Shown here one piece after another: positions 1-7,890 of a stretch of DNA of 36,063 bases. Each line of letters begins with the position of its first letter. The stretch's first letter is position 1. The translations under genes and the position numbers were made by a program. This DNA comes from JAVEYA01 sp034003745 (GTDB lineage Bacteria > Bacillota > Peptococcia > DRI-13 > PHAD01). The stretch covers positions 1 through 36,063 of the forward strand of contig JAVEYA010000016.1 in assembly GCA_034003745.1 (NCBI GenBank), in the 5' to 3' direction. The notes under the pieces were generated by a model. That model searched no databases and was not told the DNA's origin. It saw only the letters and a list, made by a program, of their open reading frames with translations.

Positions 1-1
1 C

Positions 2-109
2 ATCTTCCGGGGCATCTGGCCTTTCCTGGGGGCCCTGGTGGTTTGCGCGATACTGCTGACTTTATTCCCAGGGCTGTGTACATACCTGCCCGGGATCTTG
101 AGTTATTAG
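2..109 (+). CDS. TRAP transporter large permease, C-terminal end (partial)
   Basis: The window opens inside a + strand reading frame that ends with TAG at 107-109. The 35 visible residues form one hydrophobic segment starting IFRGIWPFLGALVV and continuing to a LFPGLCTYLP tail. This resembles the last membrane helix and short tail of DctM-type TRAP dicarboxylate transporter permeases. If so, the upstream genes would import an organic acid with a solute-binding protein and a small membrane subunit. Only the tail is visible, so the family call is tentative. It lies 216 bp before the CoA-transferase gene, so the imported acid may be a substrate for the enzymes downstream; this is inference from position. 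Confidence 0.55.
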   Translation: MFRGIWPFLGALVVCAILLTLFPGLCTYLPGILSY

Positions 110-264
110 GACCTAAGTTACGGTCCCCGGAAGAAATAACATAATAAAACGGTTTTGACGTGTAGGGAAATCACCACACATGGTGCGGATTATCCTACAT
201 GCGGGTTTCGCTTTGCCTAAAAGCTGTAAAAAATGCTGATATTGCAAGCCTCAACCGCTCAGCG

Positions 265-286
265 CAACCGGCATACGAAGTGCAAT
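265..286 (+). promoter_or_regulatory. possible sigma-54 type -24/-12 element before the CoA-transferase gene
   Basis: A GG at 270-271 and a GC at 282-283 are separated by exactly 10 bases, the spacing of -24/-12 promoters. The flanking match is partial, about 8 of 12 consensus positions. It lies about 40 bp before the start codon. No activator-binding site was recognised, so this is weak. Confidence 0.2.
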
Positions 287-325
287 ATAAAGTCTTTTAA
301 GAACTAAACTAAGGAGTGTAAATGA

Positions 326-1909
326 ATGTCAAAGGTAATTACTGCCGAACAAGCCATCGATGTGATTAAAGATGGGTCCACTATCGCTATAGGCGGAATG
401 GGTCTGGGAGGATGGCCGGAAGAGCTGGCCAAGACTTTAGAGAATAAGTTTCTGGAAACAGGCCATCCCCGTGATTTAAGCGTGAAACAGGGCGCCGCTA
501 TCGGTGACTGGGGAGACAGGGGTACGATTCGCTGGGGACATGAAGGTATCGTCAAAAAGTGGGCCGGCGCCCATATCGGTGCGGCCGGACCCTTAAACAA
601 ACTGGTACGGGAGGGCAAAGTTCAGGCCCACTGCCTTCCGCAGGGGGTTATTCTGCATCTGTGGCGTGAGATTGCCGCGCATCGCCCCGGTTTGATTACC
701 AAAGTCGGACTGGGCACATTCGTTGATCCGCGCCTGGAAGGGGGCCGAATGAACAATGCGACCACTGAGGAATTGGTCAAGGTCGTGGAATTCGAGAATG
801 AAGAGTGGCTGTTCTACAAGACCTTTTCCATTGATGTAGCGCTGATTCGGGGAACCACTGCCGATGAGAACGGGAACCTGACGCTGGACAAGGAAGGCAT
901 CATGTACGAAGCCCTGCAGATAGCGCAGGCTACCAAGAATACCGGCGGCATTGTTATCGCACAGTGTGAATATCTGGCCAAAGCCAGCACACTGCATCCC
1001 AAACAGGTGCGGGTACCCGGTATTATGGTGGACTATGTAGTTCAGGCCAGAGACAAAGATAACTGTTGGCAAACGGAAGGACTGTATTATGAACCGGCTT
1101 TCTCGGGAGATATCAAAATACCGCTGGAAGCGATTCCCCGTCTGCCGATGAATGAAAGAAAAATAATTGCCCGCCGCTGCGCTATGGAATTAACCTCGAA
1201 TACCATTGTCAACCTGGGATTTGGCATGCCTGCCGATGTTTCTTCGGTAGCCGTGGAAGAGGGAATATCCCATATGATGACAATGACTACAGAAGCAGGC
1301 GGCGTCGGAGGAGTGCCTGCCAGTCCCCCTAATTTCGGCAGCTCTTATAACGCGGATGCCCTGATTGAGCATGTCGCCATGTTCGATTATTATGACGGCG
1401 GAGGTCTGGATGTGACCTTTCTGGGTTTAGCCGAAACGGATAAGCACGGTAACGTTAATGTCAGCAAATTCTCGCCGAGATTAATCGGCCCCGGCGGCTT
1501 CATTAACATCTCCCAGAGCGCTAAAAAGGCCGTTTTCTGCGGAACCTTTACCAACGGCGTAAAAGTGAAAGTCGAAGACGGTAAATTGATTATCGTGGAA
1601 GAGGGGAAGAGAAAGAAATTTCTTGATCATGTCGAGCAGGTAACGTTCGGCGGCCAATACGCATCCAAGATTAAGCAGCCGGTGCTGTATGTAACGGAAC
1701 GTGCTGTCTTTACGCTGGAAGACGGGAAAATGACCCTGATTGAGATTGCGCCGGGAATAAATTTGCAAAAAGATATCCTGGGTCAAATGGATTTTGTCCC
1801 GCATATTTCTTCGCAGCTGAAGGAAATGGACAGCGGTCTGTTCCATTCTGTCTGGGGAGGCCTCAAGGAATATATTGAAATCAAAGAAAAAATCAATAAG
1901 CATAAGTAG
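326..1909 (+). CDS. Acyl-CoA:acetate/3-ketoacid CoA-transferase (YdiF/propionate CoA-transferase type)
   Basis: This 527-residue cytosolic enzyme has the fused alpha-beta arrangement of family I CoA-transferases (COG4670 type, usually about 515-530 residues). It moves CoA between short-chain acyl-CoA and a free acid. The N-terminal half has the glycine-rich GGMGLGG loop near residue 23. The second half carries the catalytic glutamate in TEAGGVGG (E323), expected to form the glutamyl-CoA thioester, and a later FINISQSAKK segment. The start ATG has a good AAGGAG site upstream. It ends in TAG, 20 bp before the thiolase gene, so the two are cotranscribed. Exact substrates (propionate, butyrate, acetoacetate, lactate) cannot be read from the sequence. 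Family assignment is secure. Confidence 0.9.
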   Translation: MSKVITAEQAIDVIKDGSTIAIGGMGLGGWPEELAKTLENKFLETGHPRDLSVKQGAAIGDWGDRGTIRWGHEGIVKKWAGAHIGAAGPLNKLVREGKVQAHCLPQGVILHLWREIAAHRPGLITKVGLGTFVDPRLEGGRMNNATTEELVKVVEFENEEWLFYKTFSIDVALIRGTTADENGNLTLDKEGIMYEALQIAQATKNTGGIVIAQCEYLAKASTLHPKQVRVPGIMVDYVVQARDKDNCWQTEGLYYEPAFSGDIKIPLEAIPRLPMNERKIIARRCAMELTSNTIVNLGFGMPADVSSVAVEEGISHMMTMTTEAGGVGGVPASPPNFGSSYNADALIEHVAMFDYYDGGGLDVTFLGLAETDKHGNVNVSKFSPRLIGPGGFINISQSAKKAVFCGTFTNGVKVKVEDGKLIIVEEGKRKKFLDHVEQVTFGGQYASKIKQPVLYVTERAVFTLEDGKMTLIEIAPGINLQKDILGQMDFVPHISSQLKEMDSGLFHSVWGGLKEYIEIKEKINKHK

Positions 1910-1929
1910 ATTTGTAAGGAGGCTTAATT

Positions 1930-3147
1930 ATGGAAAGAGTAGTAATCACCGGATTTGCCAGAACACCCATCGGGGCATTTCTGGGCGGATTAAAGACAGT
2001 TCCTGTGCAGGACCTGGCCACTCTGGCGGTCAAGGAAGCCTTGCAGCGAGCGGCGGTTGAAAGAAAATATGTAGACGAAGTTATTATAGGACACGTCATT
2101 TCTACGCCTGAAGCAGGCAATATTGGTCGCCGCGTGGCCTTACAGGCCGGATTGGGTTTAGGTGTGACAGGATTTACCGTAAACAGAATCTGCGGCTCCG
2201 GCATTCAGGCTGTCTTATCGGGCGCGCAGGAAATCAGAACAGGCATGTCGGAAGTAGTAGTGGCGGCCGGGGCGGAAAGTCTCTCCCGGGTACCCTATTA
2301 TCTGCCCTTGCCGACCAGATATCAGGGGCTTAGAAACATGAATTATACCCTATATTGCTCCAATGATGAATACGCCAAACATACAGCGCCCGAAGATATC
2401 TATCCCATTTTTTCTATGGGTGATACCGCGGAAAATATAGTGGAAAAATATGAAATATCCCGCGAGGATTCGGACAGCTTTGCTTACCGAAGTCAGATGA
2501 GAGCTAAAACGGCGATGGAAAACGGCCGTTTTGCCAAAGAAATCATTCCGGTAGAAATAAAAACGAAAAAAGAAACCATCCTTATCGACAAGGATGAGCA
2601 CGCCAAACCGAACACCACGCTGGAAGGCCTGGCCAAACTGAAGCCTGTCTTCAAGCAGGGCGGCGCCGTTACAGCCGGGAATTCTTCGGGCATGAATGAC
2701 GCTGCCGCCGCGGTGGTTCTGATGTCGGAACGCAAATGCCGGGAACTGGGCTGTACGCCTTTAGCCTACGTCGGGGAGACAGCTTTGGATGGTGTGGATC
2801 CCACCATCATGGGCATGGGTCCGGTCGGGGCCATTCAGAAGCTGCTGAAGAAGACCGGCTTAAGCTACGAAGATATTGATGTTTTGGAAATCAATGAAGC
2901 CTTTGCCGCCCAGGTATTAGGCTGTATGAAGGAACTGGGGCACTACATCGGCGCTCCCCTATATGACCGTCTTAACCCCAATGGCGGAGCGGTAGCTTTG
3001 GGCCATCCCTTGGGGATGACCGGAATCAGGCTGGTAGGGACCACAGTATTTGAACTGCTGGAGCAAAAAGCCCGTTATGGTATTGCCAGCGCCTGCATAG
3101 GCGGGGGGCAGGGGATCGCGATGTTGCTGGAGCGGTATGAAGCATAA
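1930..3147 (+). CDS. Acetyl-CoA C-acyltransferase (thiolase)
   Basis: This 405-residue thiolase condenses two acetyl-CoA to acetoacetyl-CoA or cleaves 3-ketoacyl-CoA. The acyl-accepting cysteine is C88 in RICGSG. The NEAFAAQ motif, the active-site histidine H359 in ALGHPLG and the second cysteine C389 in ACIGGGQG are all present. Two small departures from the usual NxNGGAIALGHPxGxSG block are NPNGGAVALGHPLGMTG. It follows the CoA-transferase by 20 bp with a GGAGG site and is followed by a strong hairpin terminator, so these two genes form a unit for short-chain acyl-CoA interconversion. Whether it works in synthesis or degradation is not visible. Confidence 0.93.
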   Translation: MERVVITGFARTPIGAFLGGLKTVPVQDLATLAVKEALQRAAVERKYVDEVIIGHVISTPEAGNIGRRVALQAGLGLGVTGFTVNRICGSGIQAVLSGAQEIRTGMSEVVVAAGAESLSRVPYYLPLPTRYQGLRNMNYTLYCSNDEYAKHTAPEDIYPIFSMGDTAENIVEKYEISREDSDSFAYRSQMRAKTAMENGRFAKEIIPVEIKTKKETILIDKDEHAKPNTTLEGLAKLKPVFKQGGAVTAGNSSGMNDAAAAVVLMSERKCRELGCTPLAYVGETALDGVDPTIMGMGPVGAIQKLLKKTGLSYEDIDVLEINEAFAAQVLGCMKELGHYIGAPLYDRLNPNGGAVALGHPLGMTGIRLVGTTVFELLEQKARYGIASACIGGGQGIAMLLERYEA

Positions 3148-3186
3148 AAGATAGGGCTTGACGAATGCTGTGGTTTTAGGAATGAT

Positions 3187-3219
3187 AAAAGAGACTATAC
3201 GATATAGTCTCTTTTCTTT
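3187..3219 (+). terminator. Intrinsic terminator after the thiolase gene
   Basis: A perfect 13-bp stem (3187-3199 pairing with 3203-3215) closes a 3-base loop and is followed by a T-rich stretch. It separates the CoA-transferase/thiolase pair from the radical SAM gene, whose GGAGG site starts about 10 bases later. Some read-through into the next gene is possible. Confidence 0.85.
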
Positions 3220-3239
3220 TATAGAAGGAGGAGCAAGAA

Positions 3240-4280
3240 ATGGACATTCAGAAAAAGCTTTATACCGGCGTGGAAACAGGCCCTATCCGTCCGCCCAGTG
3301 AAGCGGGAAGCCTCTTGGTCAGAGTGACGAGGAACTGTCCCTGGAACCAATGCCGCTTTTGCGGCTTGTTTAAAGGCGAGAAATTCAGCGTCCGGCCGGT
3401 GGAACATGTTTTAAAAGATATCGACTATATGAAGGAGCATTATGATAGAACACAAGTAAGATCCGTATTTTTACAGGATGCCAATAGTTTGGTGATGAAA
3501 CCGGATGATCTGGCGGAAATCTTAAGATATATCAAAGCGAGCTTCCCGCATGTGGAGCGTATTACCTCCTACGCCCGCTCGCATACGGTAGCCAGAATCA
3601 GCGACGAGAACCTGAAAATGCTGGCCGGGGCCGGACTGAACAGAATTCATATCGGCATGGAAACCGCGAGCGACACAGTGCTGCAGCTGGTCCAAAAAGG
3701 CGTGGACAAAGCCACGCATATCGCTGCCGGGCAAAAGGTGAAAAGAGCCGGTATGGAGCTCTCCGAATACTATATGCCCGGATTGGGCGGAAGAGAATAT
3801 TTAGAAGAAAGCGCCCTGGAAACAGCCGACGCGATGAATCACATCAATCCTGATTTTATCCGCATCAGAAGCCTGGCTATTCCGGATGATGTTCCCTTAA
3901 GCGAAGATTATCAGGCCGGTATTTTCACCAGGACCAATGATACGGCTATGGTGGAAGAACTTTTGCTCTTTATCGAAAACTTAAAGGGGATCACCAGTAC
4001 CGTTAAAAGTGATCATATCCTGAATTTGCTGCCGGAAGTGGAAGGGCTTCTACCCCAGGATCAGGACAAGATGCTTGATGCGTTGAAATGGTATCTGGAT
4101 TTAAGCGAAGAAGAGCAGATTCTCTTTAGAATTGGACGCAGAACAGGCGTTATGAACGACAGCCGGGATCTGTTGCATCCGGCCAAAAGAATGCGGGTTA
4201 TCCGCATCGTGAGAGAAAATAATATTTCCACGACCAATATTGATGAAGTTACCGATGGATTAATGAAAAGATTTATTTAA
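3240..4280 (+). CDS. Radical SAM protein with a CX4CX2C cluster motif
   Basis: This 346-residue protein has a radical SAM core. The [4Fe-4S]-SAM site is C33-PWNQ-C38-RF-C41, that is CX4CX2C rather than the usual CX3CX2C. The motif sits directly after RVTRN, followed by GLFKGEKFSVRP. Later segments (HIGMETASDTVLQLVQKG, then GLGGREYLEESA) fit the Elp3/HemN-like core that binds SAM. The C-terminal third is helical and acidic, with no recognised auxiliary Fe-S cysteines. The gene has its own AAGGAGGAG site after a terminator and lies 138 bp before the etfB promoter, so it is probably transcribed separately. The substrate is unknown. Confidence 0.8.
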   Translation: MDIQKKLYTGVETGPIRPPSEAGSLLVRVTRNCPWNQCRFCGLFKGEKFSVRPVEHVLKDIDYMKEHYDRTQVRSVFLQDANSLVMKPDDLAEILRYIKASFPHVERITSYARSHTVARISDENLKMLAGAGLNRIHIGMETASDTVLQLVQKGVDKATHIAAGQKVKRAGMELSEYYMPGLGGREYLEESALETADAMNHINPDFIRIRSLAIPDDVPLSEDYQAGIFTRTNDTAMVEELLLFIENLKGITSTVKSDHILNLLPEVEGLLPQDQDKMLDALKWYLDLSEEEQILFRIGRRTGVMNDSRDLLHPAKRMRVIRIVRENNISTTNIDEVTDGLMKRFI

Positions 4281-4322
4281 AACCGTTTTAGCAGCTATAA
4301 GTAAAAACCATAAATAGACCTC

Positions 4323-4351
4323 TTGTTATTTTTATAGGGGTGTATTATATT
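4323..4351 (+). promoter_or_regulatory. Promoter of the etfB-etfA-glcD-gntR operon
   Basis: TTGTTA at 4323-4328 and TATATT at 4346-4351 are separated by 17 bases, a good sigma-A spacing. Transcription would begin near 4358, at the edge of the palindrome that starts at 4360. Assigned by eye. Confidence 0.6.
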
Positions 4352-4359
4352 ATAACCAA

Positions 4360-4374
4360 AGTGGTCAGTCCACT
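4360..4374. promoter_or_regulatory. Palindromic operator, candidate GntR-regulator site
   Basis: AGTGG-TCAGT-CCACT is a perfect inverted repeat with a 5-base centre. It contains the TGGTC...CCA pattern typical of FadR/LldR/PdhR-type GntR regulators. It lies at about the transcription start predicted from the adjacent promoter, where bound repressor would block initiation. A GntR/FCD regulator is the last gene of this same operon, so autoregulation released by the hydroxy-acid substrate is likely. Binding is inferred. Confidence 0.6.
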
Positions 4375-4418
4375 AACCAGTGACAAATTTCACAAAGGAC
4401 ATAAAGGGAGGAGACAAT

Positions 4419-5207
4419 ATGGACATCGTTGTATGCGTTAAACAAGTTCCCGGAACAACCTCCGTGGAAGTAGACCCGATAACCGGCGTCCTCAAAAGGG
4501 AAGGAATCGAATCGAAAATGAATCCCTACGATTTGTTTGCTCTGGAGACAGCGCTGCAGATTAAGGAGCAAAAGGGCGGAAGCGTTACCAGTATTACGAT
4601 GGGCCCGCCCCAGGCCGGGGAAGTCATTCATGAAACATTCTATATGGGCGCGGATAACGGTTATGTCCTGACCGACCGGAAATTTGCCGGTGCGGATGTG
4701 GTAGCCACCAGCTATACGCTTTCCCAGGGAATTGAGAAGATTGCGAACTATGATTTGATTATCTGCGGAAAACAGACCACCGACGGCGATACGGCGCAGG
4801 TCGGGCCTGAAGTGGCGGAATACCTGGGGATCCCCCACGTAGCCAATGTCGGCAAAATATTAGAAATCGAAGATGACGAGATCACCGTCCAAATGAATAT
4901 GGAAGAGACGCTGGAGATTCAAAAAGTAAAGCTGCCCTGCCTGATTACGGTGGAAAAAGACATTTTCACCCCGCGGCTGCCTTCTTACCGCAGGAAAATC
5001 GAAAGCAAGGACAAGAAGCCGAATTTCTTAAGCCTGAGCGATTTTGCCGATAAAAATGAAAAAAATTACGGTTTAAACGGTTCTCCCACCAAGGTTGAGC
5101 GGATTTTTCCGCCGGATACCGGAAAAGAAAAAATCATGTTTGAAGGTACAGGGGATGAACTGGCGGATAAAATATTCTCTTTGATTAAAGATAAAAAATT
5201 TATCTAA
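4419..5207 (+). CDS. lctB: Electron transfer flavoprotein beta subunit (LctB-like)
   Basis: This 262-residue protein is an EtfB. It starts at the ATG at 4419 behind GGGAGGAG; a longer frame from GTG 4380 would run through the operator and is rejected. It has the MDIVVCVKQVPGT N-terminus and the flavin/nucleotide-binding stretch CGKQTTDGDTAQVGPE near residues 122-138. DGDTAQVGP is the form seen in EtfB proteins that bind FAD rather than AMP, as in bifurcating Etfs. With EtfA and the FAD dehydrogenase downstream it would carry electrons between NADH, ferredoxin and the hydroxy acid. The symbol rests on gene order matching the Acetobacterium lactate operon; a different 2-hydroxyacid is possible. 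Confidence 0.85.
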   Translation: MDIVVCVKQVPGTTSVEVDPITGVLKREGIESKMNPYDLFALETALQIKEQKGGSVTSITMGPPQAGEVIHETFYMGADNGYVLTDRKFAGADVVATSYTLSQGIEKIANYDLIICGKQTTDGDTAQVGPEVAEYLGIPHVANVGKILEIEDDEITVQMNMEETLEIQKVKLPCLITVEKDIFTPRLPSYRRKIESKDKKPNFLSLSDFADKNEKNYGLNGSPTKVERIFPPDTGKEKIMFEGTGDELADKIFSLIKDKKFI

Positions 5208-5222
5208 GCGGGGTGTTTGGCA

Positions 5223-6425
5223 ATGTTGAAAATAAATCAGGAAAAACTGACCGAGCAAATTAAAAAGGATTTAATCAGTCTTTGCCCCTTCGGCGCTTTC
5301 GTCGAAGGAAAAGACGGCCTGGAAATATCGGCGGCGTGCAAGATGTGTAAAATGTGCGTCAGAAGGGGTCCGGAGGGCGTCGTAGAATTTATCGAAGAAA
5401 AAAGAGAGACCGTCGATAAGAGCCAATGGAAAGGCCTTACCGTCTATGTGGACCATATCGAAGGGAAAATCCATCCGGTCACTCTGGAATTGATCGGTAA
5501 AGCCAAAGAACTGGCCAAGGTTACAGGGCATCCGGTTCAGGCGTTGTTTATCGGCAGCGGCGTTAGCCTTCAGGCGGAAGAATTACTCTATTATGGAGTG
5601 GATGAAGTATTCGTTTATGACTACAAAGAGCTGGAACACTTTGTCATTGAACCATACACCAATGTGTTCGAAGATTATATCAATAAAGTGAAACCTTCGG
5701 CCATCCTGGTAGGCGCTACGAATGTCGGGCGCTCACTGGCTCCCCGGACAGCGGCCAGGTTCAGGACCGGGCTGACCGCGGACTGCACGGTGCTGGAAAT
5801 GCGGGAAAACACGGACCTGGTGCAAATCAGGCCGGCCTTCGGCGGCAATATCATGGCTCAGATTGTTACCACCAATCATCGCCCGCAATTCTGTACAGTG
5901 CGCTATAAAATCTTCAGCGCGCCGGAGAAAGCCCGGGAAGCCCAAGGCAAGATTACCAGAATGGAAATAAATTTCGATAAATTAGCTTCCAAAATTAAGG
6001 TGCTGGATATCACCAAAAAGAAACTGGAAGCGGATATCTCCGAAGCGGACGTAATCATCGCGGCAGGCCGCGGCGTCAAAACGGAAAAAGATATGGAAAT
6101 GATTTATGAACTGGCGGATTTGCTGGGCGCCCGTACTGCTTGCACCCGACCGCTGATCGAAGCCGGTTGGTTCGACCCCAGGCTGCAAATCGGCCTGAGC
6201 GGTAGAACCGTTAAACCGAAACTCATTATCACCGTCGGCATTTCCGGCTCGGTCCAGTTTGCCGCCGGGATGCAAAATGCGGACATGATTATCGCGATTA
6301 ACAGTGACCCTAACGCTGCAATTTTCAACATTGCCCATTACGGCTTAGTTGGGGATTTGTATGAAATCGTACCTGCTTTGATTGAAAAGATTAAGACCGT
6401 GCAGATACAGGGACAAGCGGTATAA
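5223..6425 (+). CDS. lctC: Electron transfer flavoprotein alpha subunit with N-terminal ferredoxin-like domain (LctC-like)
   Basis: This 400-residue EtfA starts at the ATG at 5223 behind GGGGTG; an upstream TTG is less well placed. The first about 60 residues are a reduced ferredoxin-like domain: a lone CP at C21, then C39-KM-C42-KM-C45. That is enough for one [4Fe-4S] cluster, as the first half-motif has lost its other cysteines. The Etf alpha N-domain follows (about 70-250). The C-terminal FAD-binding domain has GLSGRTVKPKLIITVGISGS and AINSDPNAAIF. Ferredoxin-fused EtfA subunits occur in the lactate dehydrogenase/Etf and caffeyl-CoA reductase complexes of Acetobacterium. The gene sits 15 bp after etfB and 19 bp before the dehydrogenase. 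Confidence 0.88.
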   Translation: MLKINQEKLTEQIKKDLISLCPFGAFVEGKDGLEISAACKMCKMCVRRGPEGVVEFIEEKRETVDKSQWKGLTVYVDHIEGKIHPVTLELIGKAKELAKVTGHPVQALFIGSGVSLQAEELLYYGVDEVFVYDYKELEHFVIEPYTNVFEDYINKVKPSAILVGATNVGRSLAPRTAARFRTGLTADCTVLEMRENTDLVQIRPAFGGNIMAQIVTTNHRPQFCTVRYKIFSAPEKAREAQGKITRMEINFDKLASKIKVLDITKKKLEADISEADVIIAAGRGVKTEKDMEMIYELADLLGARTACTRPLIEAGWFDPRLQIGLSGRTVKPKLIITVGISGSVQFAAGMQNADMIIAINSDPNAAIFNIAHYGLVGDLYEIVPALIEKIKTVQIQGQAV

Positions 6426-6444
6426 TCGAGGGGAGGACATAAAA

Positions 6445-7848
6445 ATGGACAACAGTTACAAGAAAATTGACCAGAATGATATCGACTTTTTCCGGAATTT
6501 CATTGCTGAAAACAGAATATTTGTATATGATGAAATCAGTGAGGATTACAGCCATGACGAACTGGGCGGCATTGAAAACTACCCGGACGTGCTGATTAAA
6601 GTCACCTCTACTGAAGAAGTCGCTAAAATCATGAAATATGCCTATGAGCAGAATATCCCCGTCGTGGCCAGGGGCTCGGGAACAGGCCTGGTCGGGGCCA
6701 GCGTGCCGCTGTACGGCGGGATTATGCTGGAAACGACCTTGATGAACAGGATTCTGGAAATTGATGAAGAAAACCTCACTGTTACGGTAGAACCGGGCGT
6801 CTTATTGATGGAACTTTCTAAATTCGTGGAAGAACATGACTTGTTTTATCCCCCCGATCCGGGCGAGAAATCAGCTACCATTGCCGGCAACATCAGTACC
6901 AATGCCGGCGGGATGCGGGCCGTCAAATACGGCGTCACCCGCGACTATGTGCGCGGTCTTACAGTGGTCTTGCCCACTGGCGAAGTCATGGAAGTGGGCG
7001 GCAAAGTCGTGAAAAACAGCTCGGGTTATTCCATCAAGGATTTGATTGTGGGCTCTGAAGGAACGCTGGGCGTCATCACCCAGGCTATCTTGCGGCTGCT
7101 GCCCCTGCCGAAAAAATCTATCAGTCTTTTGGTGCCGTTTGACAATATTGAGCAAGCTATCGATACCGTACCTAAGATCATCAAGTCCAAGGCAGTGCCG
7201 ACGGCGATAGAATTCATGGAAAGAGACACCATCCTATTTGCAGAAAGCTTCCTGGGCAAAAAATTCCCCGACTCCAGGGCCCCGGCCTATATCCTTCTGA
7301 CCGTGGACGGCAACACCAAGGAGCAGGTGGAATCCGAATACCAGCTCATTGCCGACTTGTGCCTGGCCGAAGGCGCCACAGACGTCTTTATCGTCGATAC
7401 GGACGAGAGAAAAGAAGCGGTCTGGTCGGCCCGGGGAGCCTTTCTGGAAGCCATCAAGGCCTCAACGACGGAAATGGATGAATGCGACGTGGTCGTGCCC
7501 AGGAACAAGATTGCCGAATTTATCAAGTATACCCATGTGGTTGCCCAGGAACTGGACGTCCGCATCCCCAGCTTCGGCCATGCCGGCGACGGCAACCTGC
7601 ACATTTACGTCTGCCGGGACGGTCTGTCCGAAGAGGCATGGAAAGAGAAGCTGACCAAGGCTTTTGACCTGATGTATCAGAAAGCGGCCGAATTCAACGG
7701 ATTGGTTTCCGGTGAACACGGCATCGGCTATGCCAAGAGAGGCTATATGCTGAATCAGTACGGAGACGCGTTGGTGGAGCTGATGAGAAATATTAAAGCA
7801 GCCTTTGATCCCAAGAACATCCTCAATCCGGGGAAAGTCTGCCAGTGA
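6445..7848 (+). CDS. lctD: FAD-linked 2-hydroxyacid (lactate/glycolate) dehydrogenase, GlcD/LctD type
   Basis: This 467-residue flavoprotein starts at the ATG at 6445 behind GGGGAGGAC; an upstream in-frame start overlaps etfA and is rejected. An FAD-binding type 4 (PCMH) domain spans about residues 45-225, with ARGSGTGLVGASVP, TNAGGMRAVKYG and VGSEGTLGVIT. The C-terminal FAD-oxidase domain has FGHAGDGNLHIYV and SGEHGIGYAKRGYM, which supply the metal/substrate histidines. Together with the Etf subunits it should form a lactate dehydrogenase/Etf complex that drives lactate oxidation with NAD by simultaneous consumption of reduced ferredoxin (known for Acetobacterium LctBCD). No lactate permease or racemase is visible here; uptake may be through the upstream TRAP system. 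Confidence 0.88.
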   Translation: MDNSYKKIDQNDIDFFRNFIAENRIFVYDEISEDYSHDELGGIENYPDVLIKVTSTEEVAKIMKYAYEQNIPVVARGSGTGLVGASVPLYGGIMLETTLMNRILEIDEENLTVTVEPGVLLMELSKFVEEHDLFYPPDPGEKSATIAGNISTNAGGMRAVKYGVTRDYVRGLTVVLPTGEVMEVGGKVVKNSSGYSIKDLIVGSEGTLGVITQAILRLLPLPKKSISLLVPFDNIEQAIDTVPKIIKSKAVPTAIEFMERDTILFAESFLGKKFPDSRAPAYILLTVDGNTKEQVESEYQLIADLCLAEGATDVFIVDTDERKEAVWSARGAFLEAIKASTTEMDECDVVVPRNKIAEFIKYTHVVAQELDVRIPSFGHAGDGNLHIYVCRDGLSEEAWKEKLTKAFDLMYQKAAEFNGLVSGEHGIGYAKRGYMLNQYGDALVELMRNIKAAFDPKNILNPGKVCQ

Positions 7849-7890
7849 AGATAACCTGCCGCTGAAGTATGCCTGAAGGTGGAGAAGAAG

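Noticed and set aside
165..188. Short inverted repeat CACCA-CACA-TGGTG after the TRAP permease tail
   Set aside because: The stem is only 5 bp with no T tract, and the half-sites face the wrong way for the GntR-type operator.
1481..1903. Long antisense open frames inside the CoA-transferase, EtfA, GGDEF and MetH genes
   Set aside because: They lack recognisable domains and ribosome binding sites and mirror conserved genes on the other strand.
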